Assembly (NCBI GenBank): GCA_951799405.1
Contig: OX637334.1
Location: forward strand, 8,742,001 to 8,806,000
Reading direction: 5' to 3'
Length of the DNA stretch: 64,000 bases
Origin: Agapetus fuscipes
Taxonomy: Eukaryota > Arthropoda > Insecta > Trichoptera > Glossosomatidae
The notes under the pieces were generated by a model. That model saw only the letters and a list, made by a program, of their open reading frames with translations, did no database searches and was not told the origin of the DNA. This document shows positions 35,317 to 48,300 of this stretch, piece after piece (within the stretch, counting starts at the first letter, position 1; every line of letters begins with the position of its first letter). The position numbers were made by a program, and so were the translations under genes.

Positions 35317-35639
35317 ACTAACTCACTACTTCTGTTTATGTGTTCATCATACAAAAAAATCTATGCCATATTCTTTATTCTTCATTAAACAAAAGTACCA
35401 GGAAACAGTAATATCACAAAAGACAAATATTTTATAAATACTCCTATATAATGGTATCTACATATATAAGCGATTTATTATGATGAAAAATGCATTTATA
35501 CAAGAACTTACATCATAATGAATGTGGTTGAAAATATTTTGATTAACACAATTGACAATGCCCAATGTGAAAGAAAGTGGTTCACAGGAGGTTTGCGCAG
35601 CATAGGTACATACATTAATGTAATGGTCCCTGATGATAA

Positions 35640-35990
35640 CAAAGCCATCAAAGTGGTCCCTGGTTGAAAGCAAACAATCAAAACGGTCCCTGGTTGAAGC
35701 AAACAATCAAAACGGTCCCTGGTTGAAGCAAACAATCAAAACGGTCCCTGGTTGAAAGCAAACAATCAAAACGGTCCCTGGTTGAAAGCAAACAATCAAA
35801 ACGGTCCCTGGTTGAAAGCAAACAATCAAAACGGTCCCTGGTTGAAAACAAACAATCAAAACGGTCCCTGGTTGAAAACAAACAATCAAAACGGTCCCTG
35901 GTTGAAAACAAACAATCAAAACGGCTTCTGGATGAAAGAAAACAATGAAAGAGGTCCCTGGTTAAAAGAAAACCATCAAAGTAGTCCTTG
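35640..35990 (+). repeat. 30-bp minisatellite in the putative ACAA2 3' UTR
   Basis: Unit CAATCAAAACGGTCCCTGG plus TTGAAAGCAAA, about 12 units of 29-30 bp, the last ones diverging. Because 30 is divisible by three, both strands show long repetitive open frames. I regard these as chance. Confidence 0.8.
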
Positions 35991-36255
35991 GTCACAAAAT
36001 AACCACTGTTCTATCTAAGTATGTTGATGTTTATTTTCTGGTTGATAAAAGTTTTTACTTTGTACTTTTATTTAGAAAGCATGTATATATTTTCATTGTA
36101 ATTTTTGTATTCTTCTTATTTTTCATTGTAAAAGCATAATTTGTTTTAACTTGCTTGCTAAGTTTCTTGCATTTATCTTTTATAATCCAAATGGTTGTTA
36201 ATCTACGAGATATTTATACCCAGACTGATATTTTATATTTACACTGGTTCAAAGA

Positions 36256-36261
36256 AATAAA
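36256..36261 (+). terminator. Candidate distal poly(A) signal of ACAA2
   Basis: AATAAA on the plus strand, about 940 bases after the ACAA2 stop and followed by a T-rich stretch. If used, the 3' UTR would include the 30-bp minisatellite at 35.6-36.0 kb. An ATTAAA at 35384-35389, only about 70 bases after the stop, is a nearer alternative. Confidence 0.45.
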
Positions 36262-36287
36262 CACAATAATATATTTTTTCACAACTT

Positions 36288-36293
36288 TTTATT
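36288..36293 (-). terminator. Poly(A) signal of CPSF3
   Basis: TTTATT on plus is AATAAA on minus, about 40 bases downstream of the CPSF3 stop (36332-36334). It faces the ACAA2 distal signal 27 bases away, so the two transcripts end tail to tail. Confidence 0.6.
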
Positions 36294-36331
36294 GTTGTTT
36301 TTTATAGGATATGTTTTAAAATAAAAATAGA

Positions 36332-39300
36332 TCATCCGACAGCTTGGATCTTGACTGGCATCAACGTTTGATGTAATTTTGATATGGTGGTCTTCACAAT
36401 TTGCTGTATTGTCGCATCTTCGCAAACCACATCCTGAAAAAGAGTAAAATTCTAAAATTCTCTCTGCGGGTTCCATTCTTTCGCAATCTCACCTATTTGG
36501 TCTATAGATTATTTCCTCAGTCTTCCCCTTCCACACTTTCCTCTGTACACTTTCTTTGTTAGTCGTTCATCATCCATTCTTTCAAGATGTCCAAACCATC
36601 TCATTGTGGTTTTTTGTACTTTAATTTTCATATTCTCTTTTATACCGCACTCGTTTGTTACCCAATCATTGCAAACTCTATCATTCAGTGTCTTTCCAGT
36701 CATCGCGCTCAGGTACAACAGTTTCAACCGTACAAACTTTACTCAGCTATGGTTGTTATCATGTTTGTAGCTATAAAGGGTGTATTTAGACTGAATAGAT
36801 GACTCACCAGGGTTAACAGATCAATGTCTGCCTTTTTACTATCAATGGTAACACTGAGTTTGTCTCCTTTGAACATTTTGGGCACAGAGTCCTCGCCAAA
36901 CATCTCCTGTAGCATTTCAATCACACATTCCTGCAAATAACAAAATAATTACACATTTAAAAAGTCTAAGAGATACTTTCTTATTGCTGGTCTGCAGTCT
37001 AATGGTTAACACTATGGGCTAGTTTTAGGAAGGTTGTGATTGTATAATACATTTTTAAAATGCATCTGCGTTTTAAAAAAAAAACATCTTGATTAGTTTT
37101 TAAACTAAAGCTCTTTAAAATTAGCGTATTTTTGATTTCCGGAGAAAAGGTCATTTTGTTTATTTAGGCAGATATAACGCGATGCATCTTCGGAGTGTAG
37201 GTATCGACGGGCCCAGTGGCGAACCTTGACGTCATTTTGGTGTCAAAGTTAACTAAGACGAACGCGCTGCGTTTTGACGCGACTCAAATTCTCCGCATTT
37301 TATTTTTTAAAATTATCAATTTTAGAAGATTAAAGAAGATTCTCTTTTCAAATTTGACAGATGGTTGCATTAAAATTAGCTCCTACGATTTTCTTTAATT
37401 TTTTTGTGTATTCGCCTAATTAATTGTGAAATTATTTACTGTGAAATTGACTAAACGTTATTTATGTGTTCCTGCGTTATTTTTTTGCTGCAATAGAACT
37501 TGATTTTTGGTGTTTTTGATAATTTTTCGTTTTCATTATTTTTCTTCAGGCCATGTTATTTGTTCGGCTTTTGTTTCGTTTACAACATAACCTCAAATTT
37601 GGCTTCAATATTTCAAATTGATTAATATTTTTTATTTCATGTGACGGGAACGTTAATTAAAATTGTGCAGTGATTAGTTTCTAAATTGTGTTTTTGGGAT
37701 GCTTTTAAAATACTTTGTCTTTTCTTGGAGGATATCAAATGATAACAATAATACAAATAAAAAAATATAAACAAAACAAAAATATATACAAAAAATGTCA
37801 AAAAATTTTAAATAAATATTTTTTATAATAATCATTATATTGAAATTAAATTTAAATCCTAATCGGGGCAAAAATCGGGGAGTCGGCTAGCTCCTTGCCG
37901 GAGTAGCTCCTGGCAGGCTGCGTGGGTCCTCGCCCATGCCCGCGTCTCTCCGCTGGACTCCCTTGCCGTGCAGCACCCAGCCTCCTGTGTCGGGCAGAGT
38001 TTGACACTGGCGCTCCTTCTCTTCAGCCAGATTCATCTCAAGAAGAGGAAGAAAGTTTGACACTGGCGCTCCTTCTCTTCAGCCAGTTTTTCACAAGAAG
38101 TATACACAAATTGACATTTGCAGAGAAGATAAGAGAAGAATTATAAAATTAAAATAGTTTATATATATTATATATATTATATATAGTTTATATATTTGTC
38201 GGGGTTATAGCCGCGGGAGCTAAGAGGGCTGATCTTTCTAGCGTGTTTCGAATGGAACAACGCTGGTTCGATCCCCGCTTGGGTCACTTGACTTTAACTT
38301 TGACCCTGGTTCAACAGATGTTATTGGGTAATTATTATTTAATAATTCATTAATAATAAACAATAATGAATTATTAAATGATGATATTAATACCTGTTTC
38401 TGGCCAGGCAAAATAGGTTGGTGAATTGCATTCCTCTTCACAAATCTATTTTTTTTTTTTTTTTTATATAAATATTTGTATTTTTAAATAGTCATAGTTT
38501 TTAATTAATATATTGTTCATATTATTATATATTTGTAAAATGTATTTAAGTATTGATTTTTCTGTTTATGTCTGCCGAAAATGATAGAATTTTTAGATCG
38601 CCGCATTATGGAGCGGACGCCATTAATTTTCATCGACAGAATGAATGGGTTTTTGGGACATGGAATGTAAGGAAGATGAATGATTGCAAGGAGAAAGACA
38701 TTATGAATGTAATGAAAGAGAAGCGAATAAAAGTGATGGGTGTGACTGAAACAAAAATGAAAGGGAATGGTGAGAAAGTATTAGCGAATGGTGAATTGTA
38801 TATTTGGTCAGGTGTGGAAGATGGGAATGATAGGCAGGGTGTAGGTGTAATTGTGAGTGAGTGTGTGAAAGGATGCATAACAGGATACCAAAGAGTTTCT
38901 CCCAGAATTTTAACTATAAAATTTAAAATTAAAAACTTGAGACTTTTCTTGGTGACTTGTTATGCTCCTGTGGATTCAGAGTGTATGGAGGTGAGAATGA
39001 GTTTTTGGAATGAATTGAATGCAATTGTACATGAAAGGAAGAAGAATGAAAACATTATAATTTTGGGTGATATGAATGGATGGATAGGTATGCAAAGAGA
39101 TGAATGTTTGAAAATTATTGGTCCTAGTGGACGAGGTGTAGTCAACGATAATGGGCGACATCTGATTGCTTTGTGTGCAGAGCACAGTCTTTTTGCATCA
39201 AATACTTGGTTTCGGCATAAGGATGTGCATCTGTACACAAGGCAGATTGTGGGAAGTCGCACAATCATTGACTACATCTGTGTGGATGAAAGATTGAGAG

Positions 39301-42300
39301 GAGTCGTAAGAGATAGCCGTGTCTACCGCGGGCCTGAAATAGGCAGTGACCACTATCTCTTATGTGCTAAAATAATGATTGGTGAAGTAAGAAAGAAGAA
39401 ACGTAAGAAGCAAGTAAGAATGCCTAGAATAAAAGTAGAAAGGCTGAATGAAGAAAATGTGAAAGAGAAGTATGTATCAGAGCTCCACAAAATTTTAAGT
39501 GTGAATGAACTTGAGAAGAACGTGTGTGGAAAAGATATTGAAAGTATGTGGAAAGATCTGAAAGAAGGAATAACTGAATGCGCTAAAAAAGTATGTGGGG
39601 TAACGAAAGGTGGAAGATTGAAAGGAGATGCCTGGTGGAATGATAGAGTGAAAGAAGCTGTGAAAGTTAAGAAAAAGTGTTATGAAAATTGGCTGAATGA
39701 TAGAAATGATAGAAAGCTAGAAGACGAATATAAGATAGCTAAGAGAATGGCGAAGACTATAATTTATGAAAGCAAGATGAATGAACAAAGAAAGATTGAT
39801 GAAAGGATTAACAGAAGTTACACCGACAGTAAGAAGGAATTTTGGAGGTGGATCAATGCGGATAGAAATAAATCTTCTGCATTGACCACTCCGGGAGTCA
39901 AAAGTGCTGCCGGTGAGATGGTATGGGAGAATGAAGAAGTATGCAAGAGATGGAAGAACTATTTTCAAGAAATTTTTGGTCAGGGTGAAAGAAGAATTTA
40001 TGAACAGATAGATGAAGAAAATGAATTGAGTATTTTGAAAGAAGAAATAAAAGTGTCTATTTCACGTCTGAAGAATGGGAAGTCTGCTGGGTTTGATGGT
40101 ATAAATGGTGAAATGTTAAAAGCAGGAGGTGAATGCTTGATAGATTGGATGTACGAATTATGTAAGCTTTGTGTGAATGCAGGAGTAGTACCGATGGATT
40201 GGAGGAAGGCAGTCATTGTTCCCATTTACAAAGGTAAAGGAGACAAAAAAGACTGTCAGAACTTCAGACCAATCAGTCTACTCAGTATACCAGGAAAAGT
40301 CTTCTGTAAGGTGATTATAAAAAAAGTGATTCTGACAACTAGTGAAAGGATTTCCGATGTACAGTCCGGCTTTATGGCCGGTAGAGGCTGTGTTGATCAG
40401 ATTTTTACTCTACGACAACTTGTTGAAAAACAATTGTCGGTGAGGCGGAAGCTGTTCACGGCCTTTGTAGATCTGGAAAAGGCTTTTGACTCAGTAGACA
40501 GAGGTATGTTATGGGATGTTTTGAAAGCATACGGAGTGAATGGGGCTCTCCTAGGTGCGGTGCATGCAAACTATGAAAATAGTAAGGCATGTGTTCGTAT
40601 TGATGGTGAGTATAGTGAATGGTTTGAAGTTTATAAGGGTGTGAGGCAAGGATGTGTGATGAGTCCTTGGCTATTTAACATAGTCATGGACAAGTGTGTC
40701 AGAGATGCTAGACTTAATGATTGTGGATTGATGATAGGAGAGAGCAAAGTGAGTGTTCTACTGTATGCAGATGATGCAGTTCTTGTATCTGATTCTGCAG
40801 TAGAATTGCAAACAATGCTCTCTAGATTGAATGAAGCTTTGTTAGGTAACCATTTGAAGTTGAATGCAAGTAAGACGAAAGTATTGATTTTTGAAAGAGA
40901 TGATGAAAATATGAATTATGAATTTAAAATTAATGGAATGAATGTTGATGTCGTAAATGAGTTTGTATACCTGGGAAGTAAGTTTGAAAAAGATGGAAGA
41001 ATGATCGGTGAATTTGAAAGAAGAATAATGAAAGGCAGGTGCGTACTGGGTGCTACCGCTAGCATCGCCAAGAACCAGAATCTTTCAAAAAATGTTCGAC
41101 TGGCGGTGCACGGTGGTATACTAGTGCCCACTCTGATATATGGAAGTGAAGCCTGGACGGTGAGTGAAAGTGAGATTAGTAAAGTCCATACAGTAGAAAT
41201 GGACTACTTAAGAAGTATGATTGGGAAAAGACGGAGTGATAGGGTAAGGAATGATTTTGTTAGAGAGGAATGTGGTGTAAGAGAAAGTGTGAAAGTAAAG
41301 ATTAAAAGAAGTATGCTTAGATGGTTTGGACATTTGGAGAGAATGAATGAGGAAAGACTGACGAAGAAAGTATATGCTGCGAGAATTGATGGATGTCGTG
41401 GAAGAGGAAGACCGAGAAAGGTATGGATGGACCAAATTTTCGAAATAGCGAATGAATGGGATATCCAGAGTCATAATAAAAGGAGAGCTTGTATGAAAAA
41501 GGTTATGGCTCTGGATGAAATGAAAGAAGTATGCAAGGATCGAAAGAAATGGCGGTTGATCTGTAATGCTGGCGGTTAAAGCTAAGGCTTTTAAATTTAA
41601 AAAATATGTGTTGTAGCTTTTTAATTTTTTACTGTTTAATTGCTTAGAATTTATTTGTTTTATATATTTGATTGTATCAATTGCATGTACTCCTTGATTG
41701 ATAGGTTGGTATGCGGCTGACCACCCATACTGTAAAAAATGGTTCACTTTGCCAATGTCACCCCTGCTTCAGGGAAGGTCGGCAAGAGTTGCAGGGCTTA
41801 TGTTCATTTGAGATTGGGGGTTTTATATTGTAGGTCCACATGCAGCATGTGTAAGCGCGAAATTATGCATGTCTGCTTGTGGGAATGCATTTAATATGAA
41901 TCTCAAATGATACATATCTTTGCAGCTTAGATTTAGATTTAGATTTAGATCAATGATATTTTTATTTTTACTACACAAAAAATATATGGTTGTGATCCTT
42001 GAAATGTACTCTACAGAACCATATTATTTTCCCTACCACTGCAACTACCCTTTTCCTAGTGGAGCATAAAAAAATAATTTGATTTTCAAAATGTGCTCCT
42101 GGCTGGGTTGAAAAATTTATTTGTTTTCACCAAAGACCTGTCGCCAAACTTCCAGCAACTGGGTCATACAAAAACAGGGCTCACCAAATAAATCATCCTA
42201 AGATATTTTTTTATTGTTTGTTAGCTAAAATACATGAACTTTATACAGCGCTATTTCGTTACATAGTAGAACCCAAACTATGCGAACCCTGACTATCCGA

Positions 42301-45300
42301 ATCGCTTTCATAATTTCAGAAAAGAAAAATGAAGACAGAAACATACTGTGCTTTGCAAAATAATGGTTCTGTCTACCCCCACTATTGTCTTTCTCTCTCC
42401 GAAGCTACATTACCAAGTGTAGGATATTGTTAGAATAATGAGTCACGGTGTCATAGTGCAGTTCCATTATTGGCTGTCATCCGATCTCGGGTCCAATCCC
42501 GATAATTAAAGTTATACTGCACAGTCAATCAAAAATCACCTAAAATACAAAAATTAAAACATCCAGGGTGGAGAGAGAACGCAGAAGATTACCTTGAAGT
42601 GCATCCTATCTAGCTTTGGCGGGTTGGGCAGATATTTAGGCGTTGGCACCAGTGAGGCGTTCATCACTCCTGCGACAATAGTGTCAGCATACATGTCTGT
42701 CACAGGCTGGGCAACCCACTAGAAGAATGGAACATAAGTTTAGCCCTTCTGATATGATTTCATTTATCAGGAGTATACGTGTTTACTTTTCCAAGGCCTG
42801 AAAATCTTTAAAAATATGATGCAAGCCTTTGAATTAGTATGGCATGCATAGATGTCATGAGCAGACTCATTGCGGTTAGCATCTGATCAGATCTGTACCC
42901 TGAGTATAAAATATTACTTAACTCCCATCAATCACTTAAAAATATAAAAGTAATGAAAGATAGGGTTCACTTTGCCAATGTCACCCCTGTTTCAGGGAAG
43001 GTCGGCAAGAGTTGCAGGGCTTATGTTCATTTGAGATTGGGTTTTTTATATTGTAGGTCCACATGCGCCATGTGCGTGTCTGCTTGTGGGAATACATTTA
43101 ATATGAATCTCAAATGATACATATCTTTGTAACTCAGATTTAGATGAAAGATACATTACACACCCAGGGAGTGATTTAGTTTCTTTACATATTTCTTAAT
43201 ATGCGATTGATGCGTTTACGTAAATATTTTATACTCTGAGTTAAAATAAAGCATTGCATAAATCTCACCTCATTTGCATAAGTCAAAAAGGTATGGAATA
43301 AACGCCGGCACTCTCAAACTTACGAAGAATATGAGATTGGAGGTACACAATGGCATATTGGTACCGACATTGATGTATGGAAGTGAGGCGTGGACAGTTA
43401 ACTCCTCCAGTGCCGGAACGCCTATTGGCGGCCCATAGTACTAATCGTGATTTTTTTCATTTTTCTTTAATTTTTACACCGCAATAAGATCGAAAATCAC
43501 ATGAAGTACTGCTGTTGGGTAGAACCATCCACCAATAAATTCAAAGCATTCATTTTTGTTTGTAGGTATTTAAAATATAATATTTAAGTTGACCTTGGAA
43601 ACGGACTGTTGAAAAAGCTGAATTCCACAATTTGTTGACATAAGAACACTAACACACTTAAAAAAAATCTTTGTGTAAACAAAAACGGTCACTAACTTCT
43701 CTTTTCTGCGATGTATTTGGATTTCGTGCCTACACATACTAATGAGGTATATCTATTTTTAGAATCTTGATCTTTTTTCCATAATCTAAATTATGATGGA
43801 GTATAATAATAATTTCACAAAAGTTTTTTCAGCTTTGGTAGGCACTACCAACCAAGTTGGCCCAACCAAGAGTTGGGTGGCTGGATTACTTGAGAGGACA
43901 CTTGAGAGGTTAATGAATGTGAGCTGAGTAAAGTATGTATGGTTGAAATGGCTAACCTGAGAGCAATGGCTGGAAAGACACTGAATGATAGAGTACGTAA
44001 TTATTGGGTGATGAACAAGTGTGGTATAAAAGAGAATATGAGAATGAAAGTACAAAAAAGTATGATGAAATGGTTCGGACATCTCGAAAGAATGGATGAT
44101 GAACGACTAACAAAGGAAATGTCAGAGGAAAGTGTGGAAGGGGAAGGCCGAGGAAAGAATGGTTAGACCAAATCTCTCTCTAGGTATCTGGGAGATTCTA
44201 AAAATAGATATACCCCACTAGGATGCATAGGCACAAAGCCCAAATACATCACAAAAAATAGAGGTCAGTGACCCTTTTTATTGTACACAAGCATTTTTTG
44301 TGTGTTAGTGTTGTTTTCTAAACAAATGGTGTAATTCGTCTTTTTCGAGAGTCTGTTTTCAAGGTCAACTTAAATATTTTATTTTAAATACTGACAAAAG
44401 AAAATTAATGCTTTGAATTTATTGGTGGATTGTTAGCAGTATTTCATACGATTTTCGATCTTATTTCTGTGTAAAAATAAAGAAAAATGCTCGCGCAGAT
44501 TCACATTCCGGCACCTGAGGACATAATATGCTTTTACCTCGATTGTGATGGTCTTGTTGATGATGGTGAGGTCGATGCAGTTGTACATTCTCCATTTGGT
44601 CTCCGGATGATCCACAACCTCAATGCTCCCAGCCAGCTGTGTCAGGATGTGCTTCAGCATGGGTATGGAGCCTCCATAGTGCACTGACTGCCTTTGTGTC
44701 ACCTCGGATTGTGTCAATTCAGTGTATTCTGAAAGAAAAACACACAAAATTTAACTATTTGACTTTTTGAATTTGATAGTAGAGTTTAATATTCATTTAA
44801 TATTCAAATACGTTCCCACAATCAGACACATATAAGTTTGCGCTTACACATGCTGCATGTGCACCAGTGGCGAAGGGTGCCTGGTCGGGATTTGGCGGGA
44901 TTCTTAGGTCGCTGGTTTTTTGTGTGTATTCTTCAATAAAAATCTTGACTTTTGGTTGCCGATTGGTTTGTATTTCACAAGTATACTTTTACAACAATGG
45001 ATTGGAGATTTTTTACAGAATGACTAGGTATTCTACTAGATATTCCTTGACTTATAGGTTGGTATGAGGCTGACCACCCATACTGTAAAAAATGGTTCAC
45101 TTTGCCAGTGTCACCCCTGTTTCAGGGAAGGTCGGCAAAAGTTGTGGGGCTTATGTTCATTTGAGGTTTGAATTTTATTTGTAAGTACACAATCAGCATT
45201 TGTAAGCGCGAACTACACGTGTTTGTTTGTGGGCATACATCTGAGAGCTTTGAATGAATATATCCTTGCAACTTAGATTATAGATAGATTATAGACTAGG

Positions 45301-48300
45301 CAAAGAAACAGAGTAAATGAACTGTTCAAATTATAACAAGCAAAGGAACAGTCCGAGTAATTAACTATTCAAATTACAGCAAGCAAAGGAACAGTCCGAG
45401 TAATTAACTATTCAAATTACAGCAAGCAAAGGAACAGTCCGAGTAATTAACTATTCAAATTACAGCAAGCAAAGGAACAGTCCGAGTAATTAACTATTCA
45501 AATTACAGCAAGCAAAGGAACAGTCCGAGTAATTAACTATTCAAATTACAGCAAGCAAAGGAACAGTCCGAGTAATTAACTATTCAAATTACAGCAAGCA
45601 AAGGAACAGTCCGAGTAATTAACTATTCAAATTACAGCAAGCAAAGGAACAGTCCGAGTAATTAACTATTCAAATTACAGCAAGCAAAGGAACAGTCCGA
45701 GTAATTAACTATTCAAATTACAGCAAGCAAAGGAACAGTCCGAGTAAATGCACTACTCAAATTATGACAAGAAAGGAACAATTTATTCTACGAACACTCG
45801 CTTTTAAAGCCATAAAATGCCACCTACATGTCAACTGGTAACAAAAACACCTGTCAACCAATGAGAATACTTGGCCAATCAGATTCTTAACACGTCATAG
45901 CTTCACGGAGCTAGGATGAATTTATGCTTCACTGCGCTGAGATTATAATCTTTTTTACCTACCATTATACATATTTATTTAAAGTAACAATTCCCATATC
46001 ATCACCGAAATGTTTTTACAATGTTATTTTTTCTCTATCATATTTTCTCAAACAACAATACAACTCGATTCCCATCGGTTTCCCTTTTAAAATGAGACAA
46101 AAATGATAATAATTAAACTCGCAGTAATTAGACTGCAAGGTTTCAATGGGGAAAAAATATGTATTGTTTCTTTGGTTTTAAATGTATTTTTTTACTTTGT
46201 GCCTATATTTTTTAACTACTTTGTTGCCTCATTTTAAAAGGGAAGCCAATGGGAATCGAGTTGTATGGCACCCTTCGCCACTGATGTGCACTTACAAAAT
46301 AAAGACCCAAATGTTAACATAAACCCTGCAACTTTTGCAGACCTTCCCTGTAACAAAGGTGATATTAGCAGAGTGAATAATATTTTAACAGTATGGGTGG
46401 TCAGCTTCATACCAACCTTTAAGTGAAGGAACATAAAAAAAAAGGATCATAATCATCATAATTTGAAAGTCATTGAGGTAATTTTGTAAATGAGGGACTT
46501 CAGAAAATGAACAAAAGCTACCTACTTCTCAGATATTTTTTCACATACAGAATGGTGCATGAATATAAACCAACTTAACCCTTGGGACGCCGGAACGCAG
46601 ATCTGCGCTGTCCCCGTAGAGCGCCGGAACGCAGATCTGCGCTCGAAGGACATATCGCGATTTTTATTTTTTTTCTTTAGTTTTTGTGTAGCAATAAGAC
46701 TGAAAATCGCTCAACATGTTCCTATTGGGTGAAGCCATCAACTAATCAAATCACGGCATTCATTTCGGTTATGAAGGGCTTGTGGAAAATATTCAAAAGT
46801 TCGAAAGTTTTCGCCGTGAGTGGACGTGCATTGGACCTCAAAGTTTACGGATTATAAATACATCATTTGAAAAACGTAAGTAAAGTCTATATTTTCTATA
46901 TTTAGATCATTATCCTAATAGCATTGAATAAAAATATTACGAATAAGTAAGTAAAATCATTTGATAAATCAACATAAACTTTGATACTGACTGTTAGTCA
47001 GAGCAACGGTACTTTTGAATATTTTATTTCTTCATATTCTTATTCTACCGTGAATATGTTTTATACACAGTTTTGAAGATAATTTTGTAAGCATTTCGTT
47101 GAAATACAACAATAGAAGCAAGCTAGAGTATTTTTTTCTAAATTCTTGTCGAAACTTGTAGGTAGCCGTCAGAGCGCAGATCTGCGCTTCCGGCCGAGCG
47201 GTTTAGGTACAGGCTGGTTCGAAACATTTTGACCCTTGTATGCCCAAACGTATTTCCGTCAAATATTTGTTAAGTAATGCATTAAAAATTAGTAAGTGGT
47301 AAAATATGACACAGTGTGCACAAAGCCAAAAGTAAGTTTTATACAGACTAGATCTGTTCTGAAATTGTGTTTTTATTATTTCGTCTTTTTTTTCTATTGC
47401 ACTCGAAAGAGGCATAAATTAAATTACGTTTGAGGGTGAATTTCGTATGTATTTCGTCTTTTTAGATTTTCTTAAATTTTTTTTTTACCTGCTTTTCACC
47501 TGCACTTTAGAGAAGCAAAAAAGAAATTTAATGTTGGCGTGAAATTTGTACAGACCAAGTCTTTAGTGTTTCTTAAATTGTGGTGTTTTTTTTTTATTTA
47601 TTTTTCTTTTTTTTTTCACTTTTTCCAAAGAGGCTGAAATTAAATCATGTGTAAGCGTGAATTTCGTATATAGGTTGTAGATACTAGATCTATTCAGACT
47701 TTCTTAAATTGTGTTTTATTTTATTATTTCCCTTTTCTCACTTGCAAATGAAGATTATTTTTGTTATTGTTAAAATAATAAGAAGCAAAGATATTTTAGT
47801 AGTAAAGATATTTAAATGAAATAAAAACGACTGCACAGAAAACAAGACAGCATCTCATATTATTTTGCATAATAAAAAAAATGCTTTGCTATTTTTGAAA
47901 AAAAAAAACAATTTAAAACATTAATATTTCCTATCCACACTGTACACACTCCCAAGTACACAAAAAAATGAAGGTTTTGTTTACACAAAGATGCACCCCT
48001 AGTTGTAAACATCCACCTACCTGCTATTATTCTCCTAGCTTTTGGCCTACGTGACAACCCAAATGTACACCTGCTGCAGGTAGGTACAGGTTCTTGACAT
48101 GGGATGACTCATCATGGTTTGTAAAATTTTTGTAAAATAAATTAGGAAAAGAATATTCCTTATAAACAATATACAAACTTTTTATTATAAAGAATTATAG
48201 CTTGCCTTAACTTTTCTCATATTCTATCTCAAACACCCAGTACAGGTCACGTGCGCGGACAATAATGTGGCCTTGAAAATACTCCAAAAAATGACAATAG

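Larger units (their letters stand above)
37865..41950 (+). mobile_element. RTE-clade non-LTR retrotransposon with intact ORF and 3' UTR
   Basis: A single ORF (38568-41579) followed by a 370-bp 3' UTR that ends in an imperfect TTAGAT repeat (GCTTAGATTTAGATTTAGAT), the short-repeat tail typical of RTE. Over ten truncated copies of this 3' end occur in the window, so it marks an active or recently active family. It lies antisense in a CPSF3 intron. The exact 5' border is unknown. Confidence 0.7.
44865..46283. mobile_element. 1.4-kb non-autonomous hAT element
   Basis: Perfect 8-bp duplication ATGTGCAC at 44857-44864 and 46284-46291; perfect 17-bp TIR CAGTGGCGAAGGGTGCC. The interior holds an RTE tail copy, a 43-bp minisatellite and a 41-bp inverted repeat (46060-46100 versus 46226-46266). 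No transposase. Confidence 0.8.
44790..46440 (-). mobile_element. RTE 3' end split by a hAT element
   Basis: Inverted RTE 3' UTR at 44790-44864, resuming at 46284-46440 (TGTGCACTTACAAAATAAAG ... CAACCTTTAAGTGAAGG). Confidence 0.6.

Noticed and set aside
35678..36018. Long repetitive frames on both strands over the minisatellite
   Set aside because: Open frames arise because the unit is 30 bp; both strands are open, and the region is downstream of the ACAA2 stop.
38630..41131. Several minus-strand frames inside the RTE ORF
   Set aside because: They are shadows of the intact plus-strand ORF and have no motif of their own.
41208..41747. 179-codon minus-strand frame over the RTE 3' end
   Set aside because: Antisense of the RTE C-terminus and 3' UTR. 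Related text recurs at 10702-11076 only because the 3' UTR is repeated.
45310..45770. CRISPR array
   Set aside because: The whole 43-bp unit is conserved, so there are no variable spacers; it is a minisatellite inside a hAT element.
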